Shown here: positions 9,924-18,338 of the stretch, piece by piece
Layout of the letters: each line of letters starts with the position of its first letter
Numbering within the stretch: position 1 is the stretch's first letter
Origin: Malaciobacter mytili LMG 24559
GTDB lineage: Bacteria > Campylobacterota > Campylobacteria > Campylobacterales > Arcobacteraceae
Assembly: GCF_003346775.1 (NCBI RefSeq)
Contig: NZ_CP031219.1
Coordinates: forward strand, 1,178,001 to 1,242,000
Length of the DNA: 64,000 bases
Direction of reading: 5' to 3'
Program-made: the position numbers and the translations under genes
The notes under the pieces: model-generated
What the model was told of the DNA's origin: nothing
Databases searched by the model: none
What the model saw: only the letters and a program-made list of their open reading frames with translations

Positions 9924-10800
9924 ACCAAAAGTTGTTTGGATTCAAGCAATAACATGTAATGGTAATACACACTCTTTATTAAGTTCAAACTATAGTAGGT
10001 TTGAACTTTTTTTAAATAGTTTTGATTTTTTTTATCATCCTTCTCTTACTACTCAAAATTCATTAGAAGATGTTTTTTCTTTAAAAGAAATAGATTTTTT
10101 ATTAATAGAAGGTGCAATAAGTTCTAATAAAGAATTTTATTCAATTTCTAATAATGATACTTTAAGTTTACTTGAAAAACTAGCAAATAAATCAAAATAT
10201 ATAATATGTGTAGGTTCTTGTGCTTCTTATGGTGGAGTTCATGCAAAATTTGAGGAAAATAAGCAAATAAAAGGGGTAAGTGATTATCTTATTTCATGGA
10301 ATTTAGAAAAAATAAAACACCCTATAATTAATCTTACAGGCTGTCCTGTACATCCTGAATGGATACTTCAAACTCTTTTTTCATTAAAACAAAGAGAAAC
10401 TATAGCCTTAGATGAAAATAAAAGACCAAAAGAGATATATTATGGTTTAGCTCATCATGGCTGTACTAGAAATGAGTATTTTGAATGGAAAGTTGAAGCA
10501 AAAAGTTTTGGAGTAAAAGAGGGATGTTTATTTTATGAACAAGGTTGTAGAGCTCCTATGACACATAGTAATTGTAATAGAATTTTATGGAATGATGTAA
10601 ATTCAAAAACAAGAGCAGGTATGCCCTGTATTGGTTGTACAGAATTTGATTTTCCAAGAAATAATATGCTAGAAACTAAAAAAAATATTGGTATTCCAAT
10701 GGATGTACCATTGGGAATTAATAAAAGAGCATATTTAACCCTAACAGGGGTTGCAAAAACTTTTAAAATAGATAGACTAAATAAAAAATTAATTGAGTAG
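9910..10800 (+). CDS. Group 2-like [NiFe] hydrogenase small subunit, putative H2-sensing
   Basis: A 296-residue small (Fe-S) subunit without a Tat signal or membrane anchor, hence cytoplasmic. The N-terminal WIQAITCNGNTHSLL is CxxN (C16, N19) where the proximal cluster usually has CxxC. The remaining Fe-S ligands are visible: CVGSCASYGG, TGCPVHPEW, HHGCTRNEYF, GCLFYEQGC, SNCN and PCIGC. From memory, cyanobacterial HupS has a similar CSGNTMS start, so it fits group 2 (uptake or sensor HupU/HoxB-like). It starts with GTG inside tetR and ends 3 bases before the large subunit. The long C-terminal tail that HoxB proteins use to bind their kinase was not seen, and no kinase gene is adjacent. A catalytic rather than sensory role remains possible. 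Confidence 0.8.
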   Translation: MIRHKPKVVWIQAITCNGNTHSLLSSNYSRFELFLNSFDFFYHPSLTTQNSLEDVFSLKEIDFLLIEGAISSNKEFYSISNNDTLSLLEKLANKSKYIICVGSCASYGGVHAKFEENKQIKGVSDYLISWNLEKIKHPIINLTGCPVHPEWILQTLFSLKQRETIALDENKRPKEIYYGLAHHGCTRNEYFEWKVEAKSFGVKEGCLFYEQGCRAPMTHSNCNRILWNDVNSKTRAGMPCIGCTEFDFPRNNMLETKKNIGIPMDVPLGINKRAYLTLTGVAKTFKIDRLNKKLIE

Positions 10801-10803
10801 AAA

Positions 10804-12159
10804 ATGAAAACAGTTGATATAGTTGAAAGAATAGAAGGTGAAGCAAAACTAGTATGTTCTTGGAAAGAAAATAAAATTTCTGATGCAAGAATTGAGTTTT
10901 TAAATTTTAGAGGTTTTGAGTATATTTTACAAAATAAACCTATTTTAGATTCATTAGTATATACACCAAGAATTTGTGGAATTTGTGGACAAGCTCATCT
11001 AAAAGCAACTGTTGAAGCTTTAGAAAATATTTATGAAAATGTAAATGAAGCTTTAGTTATTACAAATAAAGCAAAATTATTAAGAGAAATAGGTTTAAAT
11101 ATAGAAATTATTGATTCCCATATTAAATGGTTTTATATGTTTATTATGCCTGATATTGCAAAATTATCAAATGATATTAAATATAATAAATATGAACCTT
11201 TAAAGGGTTCTTTATGGTTAAATGCTTCAAGAGTGGCTAGTGAGACTATTAAAGCAATAGCAATAATTGGTGGACAATGGCCACATACTTCATATATGAT
11301 ACCTGGTGGGGTTATGAGTGATCCCACACTATTTGATTTAACTTCAATGCAAAACTATTTAGAACAAGCAATTATTTTTTTTGAAAATACTTTAGGTGGT
11401 ATAGATTTTGAAGAGTATTTAGCTTTTAGCAATATGGAAGATTTTCTAAAAACTAATGGTTCTTTAATTGATTTTAAAAATATAGCTTTTAAAAATAATT
11501 TGGAAAAAATTGGTAAAGCCTATGATTCTCATATAGTTTTAGGTTCTAGCTCTTTATTTGAAAGTGGAAAAATTAAAATAAAAAATATAAGTAAAATAGA
11601 TAGCTCAAAAATCTCTGAAAGTAGTATAAATACTTTTAAAGTTAATATTTCAAAAAAAGAAAATGAATATACTTGGTCAAAAACAGCTTTATATGCCAAT
11701 GAATTTTATGAAACAGGTCCTTTATCAAGGGCACTAATTTCAAATAGAAAATTTATAAAAACTATACATAAAGAGTATCAAGATAGTGTTTTTACAAGAG
11801 TATTAGCTAGGATGGATGAATTGGCACATCTTTTATATACTACTAAAAAATTAATTTCAAAAGTAGATACTAGTGAACCTTCTTTTATAAAACCTAAATA
11901 TTCTTTAAATGATATTGAAACTGCAATAGGTAGTTCTTTTATAGAAGCTTCAAGAGGCTCATTATCTCATAAAGTAGAAGTAAGTAAAGGATTAATTAAA
12001 ACTTATGATGTAATTACTCCTACTGTTTGGAATTTGGGACCTGGAATAAAAGATAAATATGGAGTTGCACAAAAAGCAATTGTTGGTTTAGATTCTATAT
12101 CAAAAGCAGAAATAGTTTTAAGAAGTTTTGATATATGTTCTGTATGTACTACACACTAA
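10804..12159 (+). CDS. Group 2-like [NiFe] hydrogenase large subunit, putative H2-sensing
   Basis: A 451-residue catalytic subunit. The L1 motif RICGICGQAH gives nickel ligands C58 and C61. The L2 motif DICSVCTTH (C445, C448) is the very end of the protein: it stops at H451, so there is no C-terminal peptide for a maturation protease. That arrangement is known for H2-sensing HupV/HoxC and differs from HydB1 and HydB2 here, which both carry a 22-residue tail. The conserved RIEGE near residue 10 and EASRGSLSH are present. Cytoplasmic by composition. Cotranscribed with tetR and the small subunit. Inserting nickel would still need HypA/B and HypCDEF, all encoded further on. Confidence 0.82.
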   Translation: MKTVDIVERIEGEAKLVCSWKENKISDARIEFLNFRGFEYILQNKPILDSLVYTPRICGICGQAHLKATVEALENIYENVNEALVITNKAKLLREIGLNIEIIDSHIKWFYMFIMPDIAKLSNDIKYNKYEPLKGSLWLNASRVASETIKAIAIIGGQWPHTSYMIPGGVMSDPTLFDLTSMQNYLEQAIIFFENTLGGIDFEEYLAFSNMEDFLKTNGSLIDFKNIAFKNNLEKIGKAYDSHIVLGSSSLFESGKIKIKNISKIDSSKISESSINTFKVNISKKENEYTWSKTALYANEFYETGPLSRALISNRKFIKTIHKEYQDSVFTRVLARMDELAHLLYTTKKLISKVDTSEPSFIKPKYSLNDIETAIGSSFIEASRGSLSHKVEVSKGLIKTYDVITPTVWNLGPGIKDKYGVAQKAIVGLDSISKAEIVLRSFDICSVCTTH

Positions 12160-12300
12160 TGCCACTATTTTTGTGAATATTTGAAACACTAATTTAAATA
12201 TAAAAAATAGTTATCTTTCCTATAATAAATACAAATAATAAAACCCTTTTATCTATTTTATGGTGCTTTTTGAAAAATAAGTTTTCAAAATACCCATAAA

Positions 12301-12321
12301 ATGCTACTTTGATGCTACTTT
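12301..12321 (+). repeat. Short tandem direct repeat upstream of hydA1
   Basis: ATGCTACTTT occurs twice with one base between (11-base period) within the 265-base gap before hydA1. The phase of about one helical turn would suit an activator or side-by-side protein binding. The rest of the gap is AT-rich; no ORF or terminator with a strong stem was seen. Confidence 0.45.
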
Positions 12322-12385
12322 TAATTAAAAGTAACTAAAAAAATTAAGTTTTAGATAAGTCTTTAATAGATATTTTTCCTTTAGT

Positions 12386-12401
12386 AAATGAATGTTCATT
12401 T
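12386..12401. promoter_or_regulatory. Candidate TetR operator upstream of hydA1 (site O2)
   Basis: AAATGAATGTTCATTT: perfect 7-2-7 inverted repeat, also readable as AAATGA-N3-TTCATTT, the same arrangement and spacing as site O4 before hydA2. It ends 23 bases before the chosen hydA1 start and just before its ribosome-binding site, so binding would block transcription or elongation. Confidence 0.6.
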
Positions 12402-12424
12402 TATATTGTCAAAAGGAGAGATAT

Positions 12425-13660
12425 ATGGTAGATTCTCAAGATATGGTAAAAAAAGTTTTTACCCAAAAATCTGCAAGAATTGATACAAATAAAGGTGAGG
12501 AGTACTACAACTGCTTATTTGAAAATGCAAAACAAAGAATATCTATGCTACAAAAACAGCCAGCATTAAAAGACATAGATATGATAGATGTAATTGAAAG
12601 TGAAGGTATTAATAGAAGAGATTTTATGAAGTGGGTTAGTGCTACTACAGCAACACTTATGCTTCCTCCTATGTTTGAACCTTTAGTTGCACAAGCTACA
12701 GAGCTTATGAATAGAGTTCCTGTTGTTTGGATTGAGTTACAAGACTGTGCGGGGAATTCTGAAGCACTTTTAAGAAGTTCTGCTCCTACAGTTGATGATT
12801 TGCTTTTTGATGTGCTTAGTTTAGAGTTTCATGAAACACTACAAGCTGCTGCTGGACATGATGCTGATAGACAACTTGAAGAAGCGGTTGAACACTTTAA
12901 AGGAAAATATTTACTATTTGTTGAGGGTGCTATTCCTATGGCAAATGATGGTAAATATGGAACTATTGGTGCAAGTGGAGAGACATTTCATGAACATTTA
13001 ATGAGAATGTCAAAAGATGCAGCAGCAGTTGTTGCGGTTGGTACATGTGCTACTTTTGGAGGAATTCCAGCTGCTGCTCCTAACCCAACAGGTGCTGTTG
13101 GAGTTATGGATTTAGTAAAAGGTAAACCTGTTGTAAATATTCCTGCTTGTCCTGCAAACCCAGCTAATATGGTTGGTGTTATTTTACACTTTGTTTTAAC
13201 TGGTCAAATCCCTGAATTAGACTCACTTTTAAGACCCAAATTTGCTTTTGGATATAGAATTCATGATAACTGTGAAAGAAGAGCACACTTTGATGCGGGT
13301 GAATTTGTTGAAGAATGGGGAGATATAGGTGCACAAAATAATTGGTGTTTATATAAAGTTGGTTGTAAAGGACCAATGACTTTTAATAATTGTTCTATTA
13401 TAAGATACAACGAAGGTACAAACTGGCCAGTTGGTGTTGGTAGAGGTTGTATTGGATGTAGTGAACCTGACTTTTGGGATAAATATGCTTATGAAAGACC
13501 AATGGCAAATGCAAATATTAAAGCTCCAACTGGTGGAGTAGAAAAGACTGTTGATGAGTTTGGTCTTGGATTATTAACTGCTACAACAATTGGTATTGGA
13601 CTACATGCAGTTGCAAGTGCAATTGCTGGTAAAAAATCAGAACAAAATGAGGAAGAATAA
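12425..13660 (+). CDS. hydA1: [NiFe] uptake hydrogenase 1, small subunit precursor
   Basis: 411-residue small subunit of a membrane-bound, periplasm-facing hydrogenase. The Tat signal NRRDFMKW (R64-R65) follows an unusually long ~60-residue leader. A C-terminal hydrophobic anchor (about the last 35-12 residues) tethers it to the membrane beside HydC. The proximal-cluster motif is DCAGNSEALL: C108 is kept but the second cysteine is N111. The other ligands (GTCATFGG, PACPAN, HDNC, NWC...GC, NNCS, GCIGC) are intact. The start ATG at 12425 has AAGGAGAG six bases upstream; an in-frame ATG at 12392 lies within the operator and lacks a site. Ends 2 bases before hydB1. Confidence 0.92.
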   Translation: MVDSQDMVKKVFTQKSARIDTNKGEEYYNCLFENAKQRISMLQKQPALKDIDMIDVIESEGINRRDFMKWVSATTATLMLPPMFEPLVAQATELMNRVPVVWIELQDCAGNSEALLRSSAPTVDDLLFDVLSLEFHETLQAAAGHDADRQLEEAVEHFKGKYLLFVEGAIPMANDGKYGTIGASGETFHEHLMRMSKDAAAVVAVGTCATFGGIPAAAPNPTGAVGVMDLVKGKPVVNIPACPANPANMVGVILHFVLTGQIPELDSLLRPKFAFGYRIHDNCERRAHFDAGEFVEEWGDIGAQNNWCLYKVGCKGPMTFNNCSIIRYNEGTNWPVGVGRGCIGCSEPDFWDKYAYERPMANANIKAPTGGVEKTVDEFGLGLLTATTIGIGLHAVASAIAGKKSEQNEEE

Positions 13661-13662
13661 AT

Positions 13663-15402
13663 ATGACAAAAAAACATTTAGTAATTGATCCAATCACAAG
13701 AATTGAAGGACATCTTAGAATTGAAGCAATCATTGATGAAAATAACGTTGTAACTGATGCCTATGCTTCTTCTACTATGTTTAGAGGTATTGAGGAGATT
13801 TTAAAAGGAAGAGATCCAAGAGACTGTGGACTTTTAGCTATGAGAATTTGTGGAGTTTGTACAGGTACACACTACCAAAGAAGTATAGAGGCTGTTGAGC
13901 ATGCTTTTGGTATTACAATTCCAAAAAATGCAAGACTAGTTAGAAACTTAATGCAAGGTGCTTTATATGTACATGACCATATTGTTCACTTCTATCATTT
14001 ACATGCACTAGACTGGGTAGATATAACAGAAGCATTAAAAGCTGACCCTAAAAAAGCAGTAGCAGAAGCTCAAAAATGGGCAAGTGTATCAGGTGAACTT
14101 CCATTTAATGCAAGTGAAGATGTATATAAAGAAGTACAAGAAAGAGTAACAAAATATATTAAACAAGGAAGACTTGGAATTTTTGGAAATGCTTATTGGG
14201 GTTCAAAAGGTTTTAAATTAAATCCTGAGCAAAACTTAATAGGACTTTCTCACTATTTAGATGCATTAGAAATTCAAAGAGAACTTGGAAAAATGATGGC
14301 TATATTTGGAGGGAAAAATCCACATCCACAATCACTTGTTGTTGGTGGGGTAACTTGTGTTCAAGATATTAAAAACCCTTCAAGAATTGCTGAATTTAAA
14401 CAAATTCTTAAAAAAGGTAGAAAATTCTGTAAGCAAGCATATTTACCTGATGTTTATATGGCTGGAACTATGTATGCAGATGAAGCCTTAGAAGGTATTG
14501 GTGGGGGAATTGGAAACTTTATGTCTTATGGAGATTTTAATTTAGATGATTTACCATTTTATAAAGCTTCTAAACTTTTCCCATCAGGAATTGTAAAAAA
14601 TAAAGATTTATCAAAAGTTTATGAATTAGACCAAACAAAAATTACAGAAGATGTAACTCATGCTTGGTATGAAGGGAACTCAAATTTACACCCATTTGAT
14701 GGTGAAACAAAACCAAATTATACAGGTTTTGGTAAAAAAGAGGAAAATATTGCTTATTTAGATACTAAAAATAAGTATTCGTGGATTAAATCACCACTAT
14801 ATGATGATGAGAGAATGGAAGTTGGTCCACTAGCAAGGATGATTGTAGGAGTTGCAAAAGGTGATGAAAGAATTACTAAATATGTAACTACATTCTTAAA
14901 AAATGGAAATTTACCAACAAAAGTATTATTCTCAACAGTTGGAAGAACAGCTGCTCGTGCAATAGAGACTGAACTTATGGCTGATATTATGATGCAATGG
15001 TGTGATGAATTAGCTTCAAATGTTGCCCATGGAGATTTATCTACTTGGACAGAATTTGATTTTGACAAAGTTTCAAAAGATGCACAAGGTTATGGAATGG
15101 CTGAAGCTCCAAGGGGAGGATTAGGACATTGGGTTAAGATTAAAGATGGAAAAGTTGTAAATTATCAAGCAGTAGTTCCTTCAACTTGGAATGCAGCACC
15201 TAGGGATTATAAAGGAAGACTAGGGGCATATGAGTCATCTTTAATTGGAACAAAAGTTGCTAATGTTGAGCAACCATTGGAGATTTTAAGAACAGTACAT
15301 AGTTTTGACCCTTGTATTGCTTGTGCGGTTCACTTAATTGATACAAAAGGGAAAGAATTAGGTGTTTATAAAGTAGATCCAGTAGGGGGATGCCGTGCCT
15401 AA
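13663..15402 (+). CDS. hydB1: [NiFe] uptake hydrogenase 1, large subunit
   Basis: A 579-residue catalytic subunit that oxidises H2 and passes electrons to HydA1. L1 is RICGVCTGTH (C63, C66, H70). L2 is DPCIACAVH (C551, C554, H557), followed by a 22-residue C-terminal extension ending GGCRA that must be cut off after H557 by the HydD protease once nickel is in place. It would be exported with HydA1 on the single Tat signal. Overlaps hydC1 by 8 bases. Similar along its length to HydB2 (19726), so the two operons arose from a duplication or from two related acquisitions. Confidence 0.95.
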   Translation: MTKKHLVIDPITRIEGHLRIEAIIDENNVVTDAYASSTMFRGIEEILKGRDPRDCGLLAMRICGVCTGTHYQRSIEAVEHAFGITIPKNARLVRNLMQGALYVHDHIVHFYHLHALDWVDITEALKADPKKAVAEAQKWASVSGELPFNASEDVYKEVQERVTKYIKQGRLGIFGNAYWGSKGFKLNPEQNLIGLSHYLDALEIQRELGKMMAIFGGKNPHPQSLVVGGVTCVQDIKNPSRIAEFKQILKKGRKFCKQAYLPDVYMAGTMYADEALEGIGGGIGNFMSYGDFNLDDLPFYKASKLFPSGIVKNKDLSKVYELDQTKITEDVTHAWYEGNSNLHPFDGETKPNYTGFGKKEENIAYLDTKNKYSWIKSPLYDDERMEVGPLARMIVGVAKGDERITKYVTTFLKNGNLPTKVLFSTVGRTAARAIETELMADIMMQWCDELASNVAHGDLSTWTEFDFDKVSKDAQGYGMAEAPRGGLGHWVKIKDGKVVNYQAVVPSTWNAAPRDYKGRLGAYESSLIGTKVANVEQPLEILRTVHSFDPCIACAVHLIDTKGKELGVYKVDPVGGCRA

Positions 15403-16105
15403 ATTTAAAAGGGTTGAGAGAATGACTCCAATCATGCGAACGATTCACTGGATGAATGCGATTTGCATGGTTGTTGCAGTTGCAACTGGGTTATATATCG
15501 GATATCCATACTATCAAACATTAATTGCAGACCCTGCAGTTGATAAGTATGTTATGGCTTGGAATAGATGGGGACACTTTATTGCAGCAATTATTTTTGA
15601 TGTTACTGCAATTTTAATTGGGTATCTTTATTTATTTTCAAATTTTGAAAAACCATATAAAAAAATACTTCCAACAAAGAAAAACTTTATTGAATTTTGT
15701 GAAGTATTTTTTAACTTAATGACTTTTAATAGAAGAAAAAAATTTGACTCATCACATAGTGATAGTTACAATATTATGTTTTTTACTCTATTTCATATTT
15801 TGTTAGTATTTATGTTACTTACAGGATTACAACTATATGTACATGGATTAGGTTCAGGACATAGTTCAATTGGAGCTTGGTGGCCATGGATTTTACATTT
15901 AAGTACAGACTGGACATTAAGTGTATTTGGTGGAAATATGGGAGTTAGAATTGCACATCATACAACAATGTATTTACTAATTATGTGGGTAATGTGCCAT
16001 ATTTATTATCAAATTTGGAGAACTATTTTCTGGCAAGAAGGTGATATTGCAATTGTATTTAGTGGATATAAATTTGCTAAAAATAAAAAAACAGAAGATA
16101 AATAA
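15395..16105 (+). CDS. hydC1: [NiFe] hydrogenase 1 cytochrome b subunit
   Basis: A 236-residue, four-helix membrane cytochrome b that accepts electrons from HydA1 and reduces quinone. Haem-ligand histidines are seen in TIHWMNAI, WNRWGHFIAA and HHTTMYLLIMW...CHIYYQIW. The GTG at 15395 is used here because GGGGGA precedes it at good spacing and it overlaps hydB1; the ATG at 15422 with a weaker GAGAG site would remove nine residues and is the alternative. C-terminal YQIWRTIFWQEGDIAIVFSGYK matches HydC/HyaC ends. Followed by two hairpins before hydD1. Confidence 0.93.
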   Translation: MPKFKRVERMTPIMRTIHWMNAICMVVAVATGLYIGYPYYQTLIADPAVDKYVMAWNRWGHFIAAIIFDVTAILIGYLYLFSNFEKPYKKILPTKKNFIEFCEVFFNLMTFNRRKKFDSSHSDSYNIMFFTLFHILLVFMLLTGLQLYVHGLGSGHSSIGAWWPWILHLSTDWTLSVFGGNMGVRIAHHTTMYLLIMWVMCHIYYQIWRTIFWQEGDIAIVFSGYKFAKNKKTEDK

Positions 16106-16133
16106 AACTTAAAGGCATAAGCCTTTAAGTTTT
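16104..16133 (+). terminator. Hairpin after hydC1 (weak or partial terminator)
   Basis: Perfect 13-bp stem (16104-16116 with 16121-16133) around loop ATAA with a GGC/GCC core, directly after the hydC1 stop codon. The T tract is only the stem's TTTT followed by AATAG, so it is probably a leaky terminator or an mRNA stabiliser at the structural-gene/maturation-gene boundary. Confidence 0.55.
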
Positions 16134-16163
16134 AATAGATTTTATAAAAATAGAATCTATTAA
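16132..16163 (+). other. Second inverted repeat between hydC1 and hydD1
   Basis: A perfect 10-bp inverted repeat, TTAATAGATT (16132-16141) and AATCTATTAA (16154-16163), shares two bases with the preceding hairpin, so the two structures compete slightly. No T tract follows. Possible mRNA processing or stability element; function unproven. Confidence 0.4.
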
Positions 16164-16185
16164 GACTTAAAAAAAGTGAGAATTA

Positions 16186-16770
16186 ATGAAAAATATTGTG
16201 ATTGGGGTAGGGAATCTACTTTTTAAAGATGAAGGTGTAGGTATTTATGCATCAAAATATATTGAAGAAAATTATAAGTTTGAAGGCAATTTAGAGATTA
16301 TTGATGGTGGAACATTAGGGTTTAAACTAATGAGTTATTTTCAAGATTACGATAATGTAATTATTTTAGATACAGTTTCTATTGAAGATAAAGTAGGGGG
16401 GATATATAGACTTCCTTCTGATGTTTTATTAGGCTTAGGTAATTATAGAAAAACAGCCCATGAAGTTGAGATTGTTGAGATGTTAGAAATTTGTTCTGTT
16501 TTAAAAAAACATGCTCAAGTTACTATTATAGGTATTATCCCTCAAGATATTGAAAAAGTTGAAATTGGTTTAACAAATGAGATTGAACAAGCCTTTGAAG
16601 GTTTTATAAATACTGCAATAACTGAAATAGAATCAATTGGAGTAAAAGCTTTTAAAATTAATAATAAATCAATAAAAGATATTGCACAAGGACTTATTGG
16701 AAGTTATAATGGGGAACATTTAAGTAGAGTACCAAATGAAGAGGATATTAGATATGCAAATGTTTTATAA
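16186..16770 (+). CDS. hydD1: Hydrogenase 1 maturation protease
   Basis: A 194-residue endopeptidase of the HyaD/HybD (M52) family that removes the C-terminal peptide of HydB. Motifs seen are GVGNLLFKDEGVG (with the nickel-sensing acidic residue in DEG), DGGTLGFKL, a LDTV acidic strand, and AHEVEIVEML with the conserved histidine. Its partner is likely HydB1, from the same operon. A second protease, hydD2, follows hydB2, in line with the known one-protease-per-hydrogenase specificity. Overlaps hydE1. Confidence 0.9.
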   Translation: MKNIVIGVGNLLFKDEGVGIYASKYIEENYKFEGNLEIIDGGTLGFKLMSYFQDYDNVIILDTVSIEDKVGGIYRLPSDVLLGLGNYRKTAHEVEIVEMLEICSVLKKHAQVTIIGIIPQDIEKVEIGLTNEIEQAFEGFINTAITEIESIGVKAFKINNKSIKDIAQGLIGSYNGEHLSRVPNEEDIRYANVL

Positions 16771-18280
16771 AATTGAGTTTAATAATACAAATGAATATTT
16801 TATAAATCTTATACAAGAACAAATATTTGAAGATAAAATAAATATACAAATAAAAAAATATGAAAAATTTATTATATTACATATAAATGATAGCGAAGAA
16901 AAAATAACTGAGTTTTTTCAAAACTTAGAAAAAAATCTTCCCTTATCAATCTTTTTAAAAGGTGCTAGTTTTATAGAAAAAATACCTGAAGAATTAAAAG
17001 AGTTAAGCTTAGATAACCTACAACAAAATATCTCTTTATCAAATAAAGAAATTTTAAAATTAGTAGAAAATAGAACTGTTGATTTTACAAATGAGATAAA
17101 ACAGTTAAAAGAAGGTAAAATTATTGAGCTTTCTACTTCAAATGGAATAAAAAAATTTTCATTACCAAATAAGGAAAATAGAATAAAACTTCAAGAGGAA
17201 AATGAAGTTAATCTTTTTGTTTCAAATATAAATGCTATATCCTCTTTATTGGAGTGTTCTTCAAAGGATTTACAACTTTTATGTTCAATTGAAAGACCAC
17301 TTGTAAAATTAAAGTTTAACTTTTTACAAAATAAGGATTTACAATACTCTTGTATCTCTTTTATTTATACAAAACTACCTGATGATAAACTTACTTTTGA
17401 ATTTGCTCTTGCACTAAAAGAAGAGGGGATTGATTTTTTAATTTATAGTGATTTTAATGTAATGCAAAAAGATATACAAGTTACATATTTTAAAGATGAA
17501 AATATAATTATTAGAGGAGATAAAACTCTATTTCCTAAATATGATATTCAAGATAAAAAGGTTTATAACTCATCAGATGAGTTTTTCTGTTTAAATGGTG
17601 GAATATATAAAACTATTATAAAAAAAGAAAATAAAAGAAGTTCAAATTCAATTGGAGTATATTTTTCATATAATAGTGAAGAAAGTAAAATAAGTTTAAA
17701 TCTTCCAACAAAAGGAATAAAAGATATTGTATATATTCCAAATATAGAAAATTCTATTAGTTCTTGTATGGAAGATATTGCTTCTATGGATGAAAATACT
17801 GCAAGATTAGTGGAAAACTATAAGAAAAAATTTCCTTTATATTTTAAAAAAGATTTAGATCAAAATACAAATGGATTTGTATCTATTTTAAATTTTATTG
17901 CAGTTATGCTTGGTATGAAAGACTATAAAGAGTTTGAATCTTATGCTCATTCTTATAATTCAAAAAGTGGAATACAAATAGATATGAAACTTTTTAAATA
18001 TAAAGATAAAAATTATTTAGATTATAGAAAAATTGCCCACTCAATTTTTAGCTATAAACTTGCTGATGTTGATAATGCTCTTTTAGCTTTTTCATTTTAT
18101 GAAAGTTTAAGTGAGTTTATAAAAAATAGTATTGAAGAGATAAATAAAGATATTGAAAGTAAAAATATAATTTTATGTGGAGATATAATAGTAAATTCTA
18201 TTTTACTTTCTAAGTTGGATAAAGAATTATCAAATAATTTTACACTAGTAATTCCAAAAAATTATCCAATTGATTATTAA
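16754..18280 (+). CDS. hydE1: HydE-like hydrogenase maturation protein 1 (HypF-related, no zinc motif)
   Basis: About 508 residues, very lysine/asparagine-rich. The C-terminal part (YKLADVDNALLAFSFYESLSEFI...IILCGDIIVNSILLSKL) aligns by eye with HydE2 (22681) and with the end of HypF (VLTGGVFQNKTLLEKL). This is the position of hydE in Wolinella and Helicobacter hyd operons, where HydE is needed for active hydrogenase. Unlike HydE2, no CxxC pairs occur in the N-terminal third, so the zinc site has been lost. Start ATG 16754 chosen because GAAGAGG lies 9-10 bases upstream; ATG 16760 is possible. Overlaps hydD1 by 17 bases. Biochemical role unknown. Confidence 0.72.
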   Translation: MQMFYKIEFNNTNEYFINLIQEQIFEDKINIQIKKYEKFIILHINDSEEKITEFFQNLEKNLPLSIFLKGASFIEKIPEELKELSLDNLQQNISLSNKEILKLVENRTVDFTNEIKQLKEGKIIELSTSNGIKKFSLPNKENRIKLQEENEVNLFVSNINAISSLLECSSKDLQLLCSIERPLVKLKFNFLQNKDLQYSCISFIYTKLPDDKLTFEFALALKEEGIDFLIYSDFNVMQKDIQVTYFKDENIIIRGDKTLFPKYDIQDKKVYNSSDEFFCLNGGIYKTIIKKENKRSSNSIGVYFSYNSEESKISLNLPTKGIKDIVYIPNIENSISSCMEDIASMDENTARLVENYKKKFPLYFKKDLDQNTNGFVSILNFIAVMLGMKDYKEFESYAHSYNSKSGIQIDMKLFKYKDKNYLDYRKIAHSIFSYKLADVDNALLAFSFYESLSEFIKNSIEEINKDIESKNIILCGDIIVNSILLSKLDKELSNNFTLVIPKNYPIDY

Positions 18281-18338
18281 AGTGGGTTAAAAATACTCAC
18301 TTAAAAGTAAATTAAACCAAAAAGTATTATTTTATAAC

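Noticed and set aside
9910-12159. Ordinary uptake hydrogenase of group 1
   Set aside because: No Tat signal, no membrane anchor or cytochrome b gene, and no C-terminal extension on the large subunit.
12392-12424. Upstream in-frame ATG for hydA1
   Set aside because: It lies within the palindromic operator, has no ribosome-binding site, and the ATG at 12425 has AAGGAGAG at ideal spacing.
14754-15068. 104-codon minus-strand frame opposite hydB1
   Set aside because: Antisense shadow of a strongly conserved gene; composition is not protein-like.
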